A DNA stretch of 64,000 nucleotides from Prorocentrum cordatum (GCA_963575745.1 CAUYUJ010019259.1:551589-615588); one strand, 5' to 3'. Counted from the first letter of the stretch, positions 49,033-59,129 are shown. Translations and numbers: made by a program. Notes: a model not told the origin generated them from the letters alone.

Positions 49033-49181
49033 CCAGGTCTCCGGTGCGCACCAGAGGGACGCGAGGACCAGGGGGCCGTCTTGCAAGGCGCGTGGATTGC
49101 ACGCTGGCCGTTGTCAGTAGGTATGCCTGGATGTCTAGATCCCAATCTACTCCAGGCGCCTTCCTACTTCAAGAGTCTAGC

Positions 49182-49339
49182 TCAGGAGGGGAAGAAACAC
49201 AGACACAATTAATCGTCGACTCTCAGGGAAATATGGGAAACTATTAGAAGTGGGGGGGAAGACGAAAACCCAGAAACTATAAAATATGGGGAATCCTGTG
49301 CTGTCTGTGTGCGTATTAGTGTGTCCCTGGGCCCCTTCA
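49182..49339. mobile_element. Family E element, copy 3
   Basis: 158 bp, ends TCAGGAGG...CCCCTTCA, sharing ACACAGACACAATTAATCGT then CGACTCTCAGG with copy 1. Flanked by CTAGC at 49177-49181 and 49340-49344, an exact 5-bp target duplication. Confidence 0.8.
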
Positions 49340-49654
49340 CTAGCGGTGCTCTCGTGTCCCTCGTCCTTGCGAGGATGGCGGAGGCCCAATCCACTGCCTC
49401 ACGCCTTCCTGCTTCCTGCTTCCGCCCACGTCTTCCGACCGCCGGGCAGTCGCGCACGGCGCGCGGAGGATTGACGGCTCCCGGTTCCGTGCAAGTGCGG
49501 CGCGCCCCGTCGCCGAGTCCGGCCGCGCTGGCCTCGTGGTTCCGGGGGGGCACGCTCCCCGATCCGCGGATCTCTGGCGTCCGCGCGCCGGGGCCGCGGC
49601 TCCGCTGTCCACGCTGGCGGGCGCCCGAAGGAGATCTCGCAGCTATCTTGGCCC
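49340..49654. other. Unassigned stretch
   Basis: GC-rich unique sequence; nothing recognised. Confidence 0.35.
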
Positions 49655-49855
49655 CCTCCTCGTCTTCTTCTTCTTCGTCTCCTTCGTCTTCTTCGTCTTC
49701 CTCTTCTTCGTCTTCTTCGTCTTCCTCTTCTTCGTCTTCTTCGTCTTCTCCGTCTTCTTCGTCTTCCTCCTCTTCTCGTCTTCTTCGTCTTCTTCTTCTT
49801 CTTCTTCGTCTCCTTCTTCTTATCATTATTCTTCTTCTTCGTCGCCTTCTTCTCT
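49655..49855. repeat. (TTC/GTC)n tract
   Basis: About 200 bp of TCTTCGTCTTC repeats; 49856-50159 is unassigned GC-rich sequence and 50160-50285 is a further (TCC)n tract. Confidence 0.9.
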
Positions 49856-50159
49856 CAATGCGTCCCCCGCCGCCCGCCCGTCCGCGCACATGCCTCAGAC
49901 CACGATGCGCACCCCCCTCACGCCCTGCTGCGGGCACCTCTCCACGGCGCGCCCGAGACGGGAGACAGGCCGACCGCCTTCCACTCGGAGGCCGGCCCGC
50001 CGAGGCAGCCTGGGCACCTCGCCTGCGCCGCGGGCGCTTCCCGCACACGCGGTCGTCCTCTTTTCTGGGGGGGGCGCCACCCGCGGGCCTCCTCGTCGCC
50101 TCCGCTGGAGCCGCCGCGAAGAAGAGCGGGTCGGCCTGGGCCCCGGGGGTGGTCCAGGG

Positions 50160-50285
50160 ATCCTCCTCCCCCTCCTCCTCCTCCTCCTCCTCCTCCTCCT
50201 CCTCCTCCTCCTCCTCCTCGGTTCGCCTCCTCGATCCTCCTCCTCCTCCTGCTCCTCCTCCTCCTCCTCGATCCTCCTCCTTCTT
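50160..50285. repeat. (TCC)n tract
   Basis: TCC repeats with a CGGTTCGCC interruption at about 50219. Confidence 0.9.
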
Positions 50286-50544
50286 CCCCCGCCCTCTCAC
50301 GGTGAAACCACCTCGACGGCAGCGACCCACGACAGCACGGTGCATCCGCCGGAGCACCCCAACCACGCAAACCCCGAGTCTCCGCAGCACCCCCCCTGGC
50401 ACGGATGTGGGCCAGGCGGGAGAGGGGCCGCCGTGGTCTCCAGGGGTCCTCCCATCTCTGCACGAGCGCCTCCCGGGCGCACAGGCTGTGGGGAGGTCAG
50501 GGCGGCGGCACCGGGGGCGGTGCCGACGAGGCGCGACCGCACGG

Positions 50545-50836
50545 GCTTTCCTGCAGGATCCTGCAGGAGTGTGCCGGATCATGCCAGGCCTGGCTGACCC
50601 GGGCCCAGATTGACCCGGGTCAGTATGTCGTTACAGCCGCCGCCTGTGGTGCGGTGGAGGTTTTTCCCATGGATGCCACCCTCGCACCCCGGCCTTCTGT
50701 GGCCCAGCCTGCGCCGATCTTGCTGGCTCGCGCCTGTAAGACCCGTGGCCACCTGGGCGCCCAAGGTTCGGGGCTGGGTTTCACTCCTGGGGTTAATGAT
50801 GTCCCAACCTACTTCCGCCCAGATCACCAGAAATAA
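50545..50836 (+). CDS. Possible last exon of an unknown gene
   Basis: Within a frame open from 50405, the part from about 50545 is protein-like: CRILQECAGSCQAWLTRAQI, then DPGQYVVTAAACGAVEVFPM and finally FTPGVNDVPTYFRPDHQK before TAA. An AG at 50554-50555 could be an acceptor. No domain recognised and no upstream exon found. Confidence 0.3.
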
Positions 50837-51014
50837 TCTGTCAGGGCTTCGCCCCCTGCCGCCGGCCCCCTCTCTCGGAGGATGGGCCATGGAAGAGCGA
50901 AGTCATGAGGCTTGGGCTTCACCGTGAAGCAGCGTCGGAACTTCGTGCGAAGACGACGGGTAATTTGCAAAACGCATGGAGATTGCGAGTCTATTGTTGC
51001 ACTCGCTGTTGTAT

Positions 51015-51595
51015 GAATTTCAGAAATGTGGCAAATCCATGTGTTTTTGGACCCTGACCCAGCCGATCTGTGTGAGGGGTGCTACTGAATTTAAACATGC
51101 CGCAACTCCTGTGTGTGTTTGGACCCAGACCCTGTAAATCCTCGTAAGGGGTGCCACCGAATTTCAAACATGTTGATAATCCCCTGGATTTTCGGACCCT
51201 GACCCCGCCGATCTGCGTGAGGGATGCCACCGATTTTCAACAATGTGGCAAATCCTTTGTGTTTTTGCACCCTGACCCCGCCGATCTGCGTGCGGGGTGC
51301 CAGCGAATTTCAACAATGTGGCAAATCCTTTGCGTTTTTGCACCCTGACCCCGCCGATCTGCGTGAGGAGTGCCACCGAATTTGAGAAATGTTGAGAATC
51401 CCGTGGGTTTTTGGACCCTAACCCCGCCGATCTGAGTGAGGGGAGCCAGCAATTCAGAAATGTGGCAGATCCCATGTTTTGGACCCTGACCCCGCCGATC
51501 TGCGCCAGGGGTGCCACCGAAATTTAGAAATGTGGCAAATCCCATGTGTTTTTGGACCCTGACCCCGCCGATCTGCATGAGGGGTGCAAATTTTT
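51015..51595 (+). repeat. Tandem repeat, about 73-bp unit, 8 copies
   Basis: Units of GAATTTCAGAAATGTGGCAA, ATCCCATGTGTTTTTGGACC, CTGACCCCGCCGATCTGCGT, GAGGGGTGCCACC start near 51015, 51091, 51161, 51230, 51304, 51376, 51448 and 51519. Confidence 0.9.
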
Positions 51596-51939
51596 ATCCA
51601 CCCCAGCATTTCAGAGCACACGCTCATGGCGTGCTAAACCTGCCAGTTCGGGCCTCCCCCCCCTCGCGCGGTCCATCAACAAGGAACAGCAAGCAGCAAG
51701 AAGCAGAACTGTAACAGTGGAAACTGGAAGCTGCAACTGGTACAGGAAACTGCGAACCTTCTGCCTACAGCCTGGTGGCCCCACAAGGGGGCCGGCGGAT
51801 GACGGGAAGCGCGCCAAGACTCGAAGAGTCGCGCGATGGACGTCTGTTTGCCCAGAGGGATTTACTTATCAACTGGGGGAGGTCTGGAGGGGGAACGTGC
51901 GGCGCCGCCTCGTGATTCAGAGCCTGGCGGATTCCCAAA
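51596..51939. other. Unassigned stretch
   Basis: Unique sequence without recognisable coding content. Confidence 0.35.
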
Positions 51940-52120
51940 ACGAGCGTTTCGCCTGAGACGTCCTCGCCAAATCGTAAAGTTGGGGGTCGTGTCTTAAGAC
52001 GTCTTATGTTAAAAATGAGCGTTTCGCCTGAGACATCCTCAAACAATCGGCATATTGAAATCGCTGGCCGAATCTTCGGAACTTCAAAAACGGCCGTTTC
52101 GCCTGAGACATCCTCGAAAA
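51940..52120 (+). repeat. Tandem repeat, 75-bp spacing, 3 copies
   Basis: GCGTTTCGCCTGAGACATCC at 51944, 52019 and (as CCGTTTCGCC) 52094. A further single relative (GCGTTTCGCTCGAGACATCC) is at 52702-52721. Confidence 0.8.
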
Positions 52121-52164
52121 CATGGGATGTCGAAAGAGCTGCTATGAGACATATGTTCGGGGTG

Positions 52165-52590
52165 TTCTTGGATAACCTTGTATATGATACTTGGTCCTTT
52201 TACATTAAGTTCTTGTATATGATCGCCCTTGTCTATGACATTCCTTGTATATGATGTCTCTTGGCAGGGCTCTTGGAGGCCTCTTGGGGCGTGTTGGAGG
52301 CCTTTTGGGCCGTCTGGAGGCCATCTTGGGCCGCCTTGGAGCGATTCTGGGCTATCTTGGTGGCCTGGGTGGGCTCCCTGGGCCGTCATTGAATCCCTGG
52401 ACAATCCCAGGGATACGCTATGGCCGCCCAGGGACCCCCAGGAGTAGGGGCGGTGCAGTCGCCTATGGCGAGACGGCGGGTGGGCGGCCCCTTAGTTGTA
52501 TATGATCATGTTTGAATATGGCCTTCGTTGTATATGATCTTCCTCGTGTACGATGGTCCTTGTATATGAGACTTCCTCTATACTAAATTA
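52165..52590 (+). repeat. CTTGTATATGAT short repeats around a CTTGGG block
   Basis: CTTGTATATGAT-like units at about 52178, 52212, 52242, 52495, 52528 and 52558; the CTTGGGGGCC repeat fills 52255-52400 between them. 52591-53034 is unassigned apart from a short (GT)n near 52780. Confidence 0.65.
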
Positions 52591-53034
52591 TTGTATCTGA
52601 TCGTGTTGTGAGGCTCTGTTGGGCAGTCGTGAGGGCCGTCTGCTCCTCACGTTCCTCCATCTCCTTCGCCCCCTCCTACTCGAACACATCAGATAAGTAA
52701 GCGTTTCGCTCGAGACATCCCCCTTGCAAATGCTTTTGAGGAGGTCTTCTAAAACGTACCAGAGCCTCTTCCTCCTGTGTGTGTGTGCGTGTGTGTGCCT
52801 TCGGACGGGCCTTCGAACACATCAGATAAGTGAGGGATAGACGGACGACATTGGAGGCGTACAGGGAAGTGAGGAGGATAATCAGGACTCTCCTTGTGGA
52901 CGTTCAGGGAGCGCGTGTCCGTGGGTATCCCCTGTGGACGTTGGGAGAGCTCGCCTACATTACATTTTATCGTGATGATGCTGCACGTTCTTGCGCAGCT
53001 CTGTCCTTTCACGCGCTTCCCGTTCATGTCAGGA

Positions 53035-53215
53035 AAGGTTCCGAGCACCAAAACAGCACCGAATCTCGAGGGTTTTCACGTGTCGGGCCCTGGGGGACAT
53101 TCGCCCGACACTGTTTCGACACTCTTGTTTGACACTTCTCCGGGTGCTCGACATGAATTCCGGGATGTGGTCCTGAAGAACGATGGGGACAACATCGTCC
53201 TGGGGCTCGGCCGAC
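53035..53215 (+). repeat. Dispersed repeat J, copy 2
   Basis: Shares with 34660-34840 the ordered landmarks CCGAGCACC, CTCGAGGGTTTTCACGTGTC, GGGCCCTGGGGGACA, CACTGTTTCGACACTCTTG and GGGATGTGGTCCTGA. Confidence 0.75.
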
Positions 53216-53224
53216 CCCCGGGGG

Positions 53225-53880
53225 AGGGATGCACTCCCCGCGCGAGGCCTCTGGAGGCCCTCTCGGGGGGCCTCTCGGGGGGCCTCCAAAAGGGCTGCTG
53301 GGGAGCTTCTCGGGCGGCCTGCTGGCGGTCTCGGGGGGGGGGGTCCTCGCTGGGCGGAGGGCTCGGAGCGGCAGTCTTCGAGCTGCCCCCCTCTGTGGTG
53401 CCCTGCTGGCGGTCTCGGGGGTGGGCGGGGGGTCCTCGCTGGGCGGAGGGCTCGGAGTGGCAGTCTTCGAGCTGCTCCCCTCTGCGGGGCCCTGCCGGGG
53501 GCTCTCCCGGCCCATCCTGGGCGCCTCGCGGGCCGCCCTCTTCTTTGAGGCTTCTCGGGCCGACCTGGAGCGACTTTTGGGGGGGGGCCCTCGGGCCGTC
53601 TTGCACGCCGTGGAGACAAGAGATGCGAGCATGCTCGAAGTAGAGATGTGCTCCCAGCGGCCTCTGACGATAGGCTTGCCGCTCGTGGCCCTCTCTCGGG
53701 GGTCGTCTTGGAGCCCTCTTTGGGGTGTCGTCGAGGCCTCCCGGGGCAGTCTGGAGGCCATCGTGATCCTTTTGTGAGGGCCCCTCGGCGTGTTGGGGCC
53801 CGGCTTAACCTTCTGGGATGGAAGCCTGGGCATCTTGGAGGCCTCGGAGTGTAGAGTCGGGGGCGCCGGAGGCTCCCTTG
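53225..53880 (+). repeat. CTTGGGGGCC repeat, block 7, with an internal direct duplication
   Basis: Degenerate TTGGG/GCC repeat with TCTCGGGGGGCC variants. Inside it, TCCTCGCTGGGCGGAGGGCT + CGGAG-GGCAGTCTTCGAGCTGC occurs twice, at 53342 and 53430. Confidence 0.7.
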
Positions 53881-53934
53881 GGTGCGTTGGCGAGTTCGTC
53901 CCTCCCCCCCCTGGGATCCCCCGCCCCTCTAATC

Positions 53935-54090
53935 GTAAGTCGGGCGTGCCCCTCTACAGGAAGAACAGTCAAACATAGACAGAGAATGATCAGGGGACGT
54001 TTTCTTGTTTTGTTTTGTTTTTTTGTGCATGTTTTGCTATTTTTTATTTTTCGTCCAAAATCCGCCTCCAGGGGGTAACGCCCGACTTAA
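53935..54090. mobile_element. Family B inverted-repeat element, copy 4
   Basis: 156 bp; ends GTAAGTCGGGCGTGCCCCTC and the complement of TTAAGTCGGGCGTTACCCCC. Flanks CTCTAATC (53927-53934) and CTCGAATC (54091-54098) form an 8-bp target duplication with one mismatch. The T-rich centre resembles copy 2. Confidence 0.8.
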
Positions 54091-54109
54091 CTCGAATCGG
54101 ATTTCAAAC

Positions 54110-54192
54110 GTCAGGGGAGGGGGAGCGGGGGAGGGGGACGGCCAATCATCTGACACGCTCCTGCAACCCCAGCCAGCAGGGGTCGGTGGGTC
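54110..54192 (+). repeat. Dispersed repeat C, copy 2
   Basis: GGCCAATCATCTGACACGCT and CCCCAGCCAGCAGGGGTCGG match 3762-3850. Confidence 0.65.
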
Positions 54193-54945
54193 TATAACCA
54201 CCACCTTGGGGGGCGATCTTCGGGGACATCGGCAGGCGGTGGATGATGACATATTCGGGCCCTCGGGGAGCTACACAAATCCATAGTCCATATCCCGCGC
54301 CTGCTGAGGTCCCCGGAGATCGATCCCCTGGGCGGTGGTTGTGGATGCCGCCCCGCCCCGCAAGCTTCTGGATTCGCGGGATCTGGCGGTGGGGCTGCAG
54401 GAGACGGAGTTCACGCCGAGCGCGGGTAAGCGAAATCCGCGATCGTCAATGGTCCGTGGAGTATCTACAAGTTTGGGCCGTCACGCCTGGCGCCTGCTCG
54501 TGGCTCCTCCGTGACTGGGGTTCGAAGGGGTGCTGGAAAGACGAGTGTTGCGGAGTTGCAGTGGCGTCGTCAGGCTCGGTGTCATTTGGAGCGTCCAGAA
54601 GGTTGCCGCCACCTCGATCAAGTTTTGAGTAGTTACGTTCCTCCGATTCGATTCGATTCGATTGCGATTGCCTCCGATTCCGATTCGATTCAACTCGGGA
54701 TTCCGATTCGGGATCCGATTTCTCAATGGAGACGTACTAGCCTGCCGATTTCCGCCGATTCAATTTCTCCCGACTCGGCTGCCGATGTCCCCCGATCCGA
54801 CTTCATTCGACTGCCGACCCGACGGATCGATCCGATTCTGGGCTCTCTGCTGCGGGTGCCGTCCACCTGTCCCACCCGTCACAGGAGGCAGGGGTGGCGG
54901 CCGTCGCTGGTGGGCCGAGGGTTCAGAAAGCATCGGGGCTCAAAC
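54193..54945. other. Unassigned, with GATTCGATTCC short repeats
   Basis: 54640-54830 is a degenerate tandem of GATTCGATTCCGATTCG type. The rest is unique and without a gene. Confidence 0.45.
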
Positions 54946-54947
54946 AG

Positions 54948-54990
54948 GAGAAGGAGGAGGAGGAGGAGGAGGAGGAGGAGGAGGAGGAGT
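54948..54990. repeat. (GGA)n microsatellite
   Basis: About 14 GGA units. Confidence 0.9.
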
Positions 54991-55171
54991 AGGAGCAGGA
55001 GGGGAGGTGGATCCCTCGCGCATGGCATGTCGCGCATGAGTGAGACCCAGCAGAGCGCAACGTTTTCCGGACATGCTCGGGGCGGGGGCTCGCCTCGCGA
55101 AGGCCTTTTGGGTTTCGGGGGACCCACGGATGATCATGGACAGCCCGGCACCCTGTGGCCCGTGGCGTTAG

Positions 55172-55258
55172 ACCTCCCTCTCCTCCTCCTCCTCCTCCTC
55201 CTCCTCCTCCTCCTCCTCCTCCTCCTCCTCCTCCTCCTCCTCCTCCTCCTCCTCCTCG
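55172..55258. repeat. (TCC)n microsatellite
   Basis: About 28 near-perfect TCC units. Confidence 0.95.
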
Positions 55259-55491
55259 GAACGGAGGGCCCCTCGGCCGGCCGCCGCTGAGGGCGCCCCC
55301 CTCGGAGAGCCCCCCGCTCGCGGGGGGCGTCAGGCAGTGGCGGAGCGTCTTGGCGTGCCCATAGTCCTGCCGGGCAGGCTTCTAGGAACCTTTGTTGTGG
55401 CTTTTCCACGAGAGGTTCTCGGAACATGTCTGGCTGGGATTGGCTTGTGTTTTGACGCGTCGGGCTTGTGTTCTAAGAGGACTTTGTTTCT

Positions 55492-55689
55492 TAGGGGAAG
55501 AACAAGTGGCATAAACATACAAACTCGGAGGTCCGCGCGGATTTCTCGGATCGGCGCTGGACCTCCCTCCCTGGCGCGCGAGCGCGCCAGGGGCGGCGCC
55601 GGAGGCACCGCCAGGGGGCCCCAGCGCCGAGCCGAGAAATCCGCGCGGACCTCCGAGTGTTTACGTTTATGCCACTTTTTGTTTCCCTA
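55492..55689. mobile_element. Family A inverted-repeat element, copy 4
   Basis: 198 bp; left end TAGGGGAAGAACAAGTGGCA then TAAACAT, right end the complement of TAGGGAAACAAAAAGTGGCA then TAAACGT. Long palindromic core (CTCGGAGGTCCGCGCGGATT against its complement). The 8 bases on either side do not match, so the duplication is lost or the element moved with flanks. Confidence 0.8.
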
Positions 55690-55712
55690 TTCATGTTCTT
55701 AGAACATTTGTT

Positions 55713-55884
55713 TCGGGGGTGGACAGAACCCCCAACAGTGACACGTCGATTAGTGAATTGTCCGTTTTCGGTTTTCGAGAGGGCGCCGTGGCCGTTATTT
55801 TCCAGGCTTGCGCCCGCCAGGTTTGGGCCCGAAGCCGTTTTCACTAAACCACGTTTTACTAAAGGGAGGTCTGTCCATCCCCGA
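55713..55884. mobile_element. Family K inverted-repeat element, copy 1
   Basis: 172 bp; ends TCGGGGGTGGACAGAACCCC and the complement of TCGGGGATGGACAGACCTCC. Contains GACACGTCGATTAGTGAATT, TTTTCGGTTTTCGAGA and TTTGGGCCCGAAG. Flanked by TTGTT at 55708-55712 and 55885-55889, an exact 5-bp target duplication. It lies 23 bp after a family A copy. Confidence 0.85.
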
Positions 55885-55984
55885 TTGTTGGGTTCTGAGG
55901 ACATTTTGTAGCAGGACTATGGGAATGCCAGGACGGTCGGTCCCTGGTCAAAAGAGCAAGGCCGGGTGAGGCAGCGGCGGCTCC

Positions 55985-56183
55985 GCCGCCCGGCCAGGAC
56001 GCGCTCAAGCTCGGTCTCGGGGCCCCCCTCCGGCGGGTGCCCCCTGACTCGGGGTGCCTCCAAACAGGCCAAAAATATTCAAAACATAGTCCCCAGACTA
56101 TTTTTGGATTATTTTCGGACTCTGGGGGTATTTTTTTTATTTTTCGTCGAAAATCCCCCTGTAGGGGGACAGGCCCGACTTCA
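55985..56183. mobile_element. Family B inverted-repeat element, copy 5
   Basis: Right end well preserved (complement of TGAAGTCGGGCCTGTCCCCC then CTACAGGGGGAT); the left end is diverged (TCGGGGCCCCCCTCCGGCGG). Internal AGTCCCCAGACTA and TATTTTTCGTCGAAAA are shared with copies 2 and 6. Confidence 0.65.
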
Positions 56184-56189
56184 TTTGAG

Positions 56190-56335
56190 TGGCGGGGCGC
56201 CAGGGGGGGAAGCGAGAAGGGGCGGGCCTGCGCAGAAGGCTCGGAAGTTCCCCAGACTGCTGAGAAGCTGTCGAAAGTTCCCCCCGGCGACACAGGAAGC
56301 TTCCCAGAAGGCGCGGGGGCTTCTGTCATGGCGCC
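56190..56335 (+). repeat. Dispersed repeat D, copy 3
   Basis: GGCGGGGCGCCAGGGGGGGA, GCGCAGAAGGCTCGGAAG and CTTCCCAGAAGGCGCGGGGG; follows a family B element directly, as copy 1 precedes one. Related CTTCTGAGAAG segments occur at 56500-56545. Confidence 0.5.
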
Positions 56336-56934
56336 AACTTCGCGGAGCGGAGTTCGTTCGGAAAGCGATAGGATGGGCCCGGAGTGTCCTGGAGACGGTT
56401 TTAGAGGTGTATTCCGCGCGGGAGATCCGCCCGAAATTCACATCAGTACAGAAATCCGTGCAAAAGTCCGCGCAGCTCGTCTGCAAGGTTGGCGCAGTGA
56501 CTTCTGAGAAGCCCCGCCGCCCTCTGAGAAGGCCTTACAGTGGGGGCGCGCTTCAAGAAACCATCTGCTTTTCGTTCGCTGGGTTTCTTCGCTCCGCGCG
56601 CGGCGCGGTGACTTCCCGCGGCCGTTGAAGGAGCTGCTGCGTTCAGATTGCTCCGGGTTTCCCCTCCGGTGCACTTCGCGCGCGGGTTTTCAGGGTTGGG
56701 TTTCTGGCGAGGGTCTCTTGCGGCCGCACCCGCACTATCCTTCTCACTTCCCCCCCTTCGCTCGCCGCCGACTCGAGGCGGAGATCCGGCCGTGGCGCCC
56801 GAGGAGCCGCCGGGAGGCCCCCGCGAGGGCAGCACACGCCTGCCAGGGCGGGGGCAGACCGGTGGGCACCACACCAGCCCTCCTCCGGAGCGCCCTCCCC
56901 CCCATCTGCGGCGGACCGGACCATGGGGAGGCGG
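56336..56934. other. Unassigned stretch
   Basis: GC-rich unique sequence, open on both strands for long distances without recognisable content. Confidence 0.35.
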
Positions 56935-57012
56935 AAGGGGAGGAGGAGGAGGAGGAGGCGGAGGAGGAGGAGGAGGAGGAGGAGGAGGAGGAGGAGGAGG
57001 AGGAGGAGGAGC
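56935..57012. repeat. (GGA)n tract
   Basis: GGA repeats; see also 57258-57520. Confidence 0.9.
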
Positions 57013-57105
57013 GGGAGGGGGAGGGGGATGAGGAGGAAGAGGGACCGATGTCCTCTTGCGCCGCGCGCGCAGCGGGCCGCCGCATGCCGCCGTCCCCCTT
57101 GGCAG

Positions 57106-57165
57106 GCCGTGGGCGCGCTGGTGAAGCGGCTGCAGGCCGAGCTCGACGTGCTGACCGCCGAGGCG
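57106..57165 (+). CDS. Possible small coiled-coil exon
   Basis: After an AG at 57104-57105 the frame reads AVGALVKRLQAELDVLTAEA, a clear amphipathic heptad stretch, between two (GGA)n tracts. Similar in size and style to 44059-44133. No start, donor or homologue can be fixed. Confidence 0.25.
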
Positions 57166-57257
57166 CGGCCGAGGGAGCCCCGGGCGGGGCGGGGGCCCCG
57201 GGGGTCCCGCCATGCACTCGCCAGGCCAGCCCGCAGCGTCAGAGTCAACCCGCGCAG

Positions 57258-57423
57258 TGAGGAGGAGCGAGGAGGAGGAGGAGGAGGAGGAGGAGGAGGA
57301 GGAGGAGGAGGAGGAGGAGGAGGAGGAGGAGGAGCAAGGGGGGGCAAGGAGGAGGAGGAGCAAAGAGGAGGAGGAGGAGGAGGAGGAGAAGGAGGAGCAA
57401 GGAGGAGGAGGAGGAGGAGGAAT

Positions 57424-57454
<31 letters not shown>

Positions 57455-57521
57455 GAGGAGGAGAGGAGGAGGAGGAGGAGGAGGGGAGGAGGAGGAGGAG
57501 GAGGAGGAGGAGGAGGAGGAC
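57258..57521. repeat. (GGA)n tract
   Basis: About 260 bp of GGA with GCAAGG interruptions. Confidence 0.95.
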
Positions 57522-57526
57522 TACTT

Positions 57527-57882
57527 CCTTGCGCCTTTCGGCCCGTCCGTGCAGCGACTCTGGCTGGCCATCTCTAGGCCTCCCAGATGGGCTCCGAGCA
57601 AATGGGGTCGGAGGATCGAGCCGCATCGTCGATGCATCGGCGATGCGGCTCAAAGCGGAGCACGATTTCCTCCAGGCTTGCGTCGCCGATGCATCGCCGA
57701 TGTCGCCGATGCATCGGCGATATGGCGCGATCCTCCGACCCCATCTACCCCGACCCCATGTAGGAGGCCTTTTATGGGAAAGTGTAGAGTCAAGCCGCAT
57801 GGTAAGGATGAGCAGCTCTCCGAGGCTGCCCCTGCATCCTTGCGCCTTTCGGCCCGTCCTTATAGCGACTTTGGCTGGCCAA
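57527..57882 (+). repeat. Direct repeat flanking foldback N copy 1
   Basis: CCTTGCGCCTTTCGGCCCGT + CC-T--AGCGACT-TGGCTGGCCA occurs at 57527-57573 and 57836-57882, about 309 bp apart, with the family N element in between. Confidence 0.7.
57601..57764 (-). mobile_element. Family N inverted-repeat element, copy 1
   Basis: Left AATGGGGTCGGAGGATCGAG then CCGCATCG; right the complement of GATGGGGTCGGAGGATCGCG then CCATATCG. The interior is a tandem of CGATGCATCGGCGATG. Copy 2 at 62196-62370 is in the other orientation and shares the extended end GGCCTCCTACATGGGGT. Confidence 0.65.
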
Positions 57883-58489
57883 CCTCGCTCGAAGAGCGTC
57901 GGCATGGCCCTCCGAGGCCCTTGCCTCCTTACCGCGCATCCTCATCGTACGGGTTGGCTGTCTGTCTCCGTTGCATGTTTCCCTGGTTGTGTCTGCGTGA
58001 GGCACACCGTTCCCGCATGCGAGGCGGGACGTCCTGGGGCTTTCGATCGGACGATCGCTCGCTCACTTTCCTCAGTACGTGACTGCCTCTGGCGCCAGGC
58101 GGCGCTAGAAATGGTCCAGTGCAAACAGGGAAGGAAGCGTATCCTCAGGTTGTTCGCTGGTTTCGGGCTCTTGAGGCCCTCCACGGGCCCCGGGGCTGTC
58201 AACAACGACCATTCAGGATGCAGCGCTGGCTTGCTGGGCAAAGGCCCCAGGGTCCACGAAGGTTTCTCTCAGGGCCCGTTTGTGTTTTGCAAGAATTACC
58301 CATTGGTCGTTGAAGCGTCCTCCTACTTCTTGAGGGGTATTGTTTGTTAGAAATGTTGGGTTCGCATATTCCAATCTACTTGAAGCGCCCTCCCACTTCC
58401 ATGATCGAAGGGGGGCGGGCGGACCCCCAATCTACTTTCAACGCCCTACCTATCTATTCGAGACTTCCTCCGACCGATGGGTACCCTGG
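57883..58489. other. Unassigned stretch
   Basis: Unique sequence; no gene supported. Confidence 0.35.
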
Positions 58490-58642
58490 ATTTCTTAATA
58501 AGCGTGGGGGGGTATCCCCCCGACGGTCGTCGCGCCGAGGCCGGGGTCGGAGCGCCTCCGGCGCGCGGCGGCTGGCCGCGGCGGGGGCCGACGTGGGGCT
58601 GTCGGCGGGGGCGACGCCCCCCAGACGCCTATTAAGAAACTC
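58490..58642. mobile_element. Foldback G
   Basis: GATTTCTTAATAAGCGTGGG + GGGG pairs with the complement of GTTTCTTAATAGGCGTCTGG + GGGG; GC-rich palindromic interior (CGCCTCCGGCGCGCGG). A third TTATTAAGAAACTC at 58861-58873 follows the neighbouring family F element, hinting that F inserted at G's edge. Confidence 0.5.
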
Positions 58643-58649
58643 TCTGCAC

Positions 58650-58855
58650 GAACGAGATGGGCACGGAAAGGACAGAATTCTCTCTGCACGAACAGAATTT
58701 CTTGCTCATTTTGAACAGGACTCGCTGTCCGCGCCGCCGCAGCCTGTGTCCATTCGAGACAGGAGGCCGCCTGCCCAACAGCGGCCGCTGTTGGTTTGGG
58801 ACAACATTTGCTGTTCGGCATTGTACCCATTCTTTCCTTACCCACTTCGGGCGAT
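58650..58855. mobile_element. Family F inverted-repeat element, copy 2
   Basis: GATGGGCACGGAAAGGACAG ... CCCAACAGCGGCCGCTGTTG ... complement of AGTGGGTAAGGAAAGAATGG then GTACAATGCC. An extra CTCTCTGCACGAACAG repeat sits in the left arm. Confidence 0.7.
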
Positions 58856-59129
58856 AATTTATTAAGAAACTCGGAGCATGCATGCACCTGGTGCCCTGCC
58901 TTCAGTGGCTGCCTGCACCGACCCCGACGAGCACCGACCCGTTCACCTCGTCGCGACGTTTGCCGCCCGGCCCCGCTCCCGGGCGTGCGGGCAGGCGGCC
59001 CCGAGGGGGGTTGGAGGCTCTGAGGGCGAGGGCGGCCGCCGCCGCGGGCGAAAGGGAGTCGACTTGGCGGATCCGCCCTGGCCGTGTCTGCGCCCTCCCC
59101 CCCCTTGTGCCTGCGCCCCCCCCCTTGGT

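Noticed and set aside
49632-49655. GCAGCTATCTTGGCCCC looks like a decayed spliced leader next to a pyrimidine tract
   Set aside because: At least five mismatches, and the tract lies on the wrong side compared with the two clear cases.
51015-51595. Regularly spaced repeats as a CRISPR array
   Set aside because: The whole 73-bp unit is repeated with no unique spacers, and the genome is eukaryotic.
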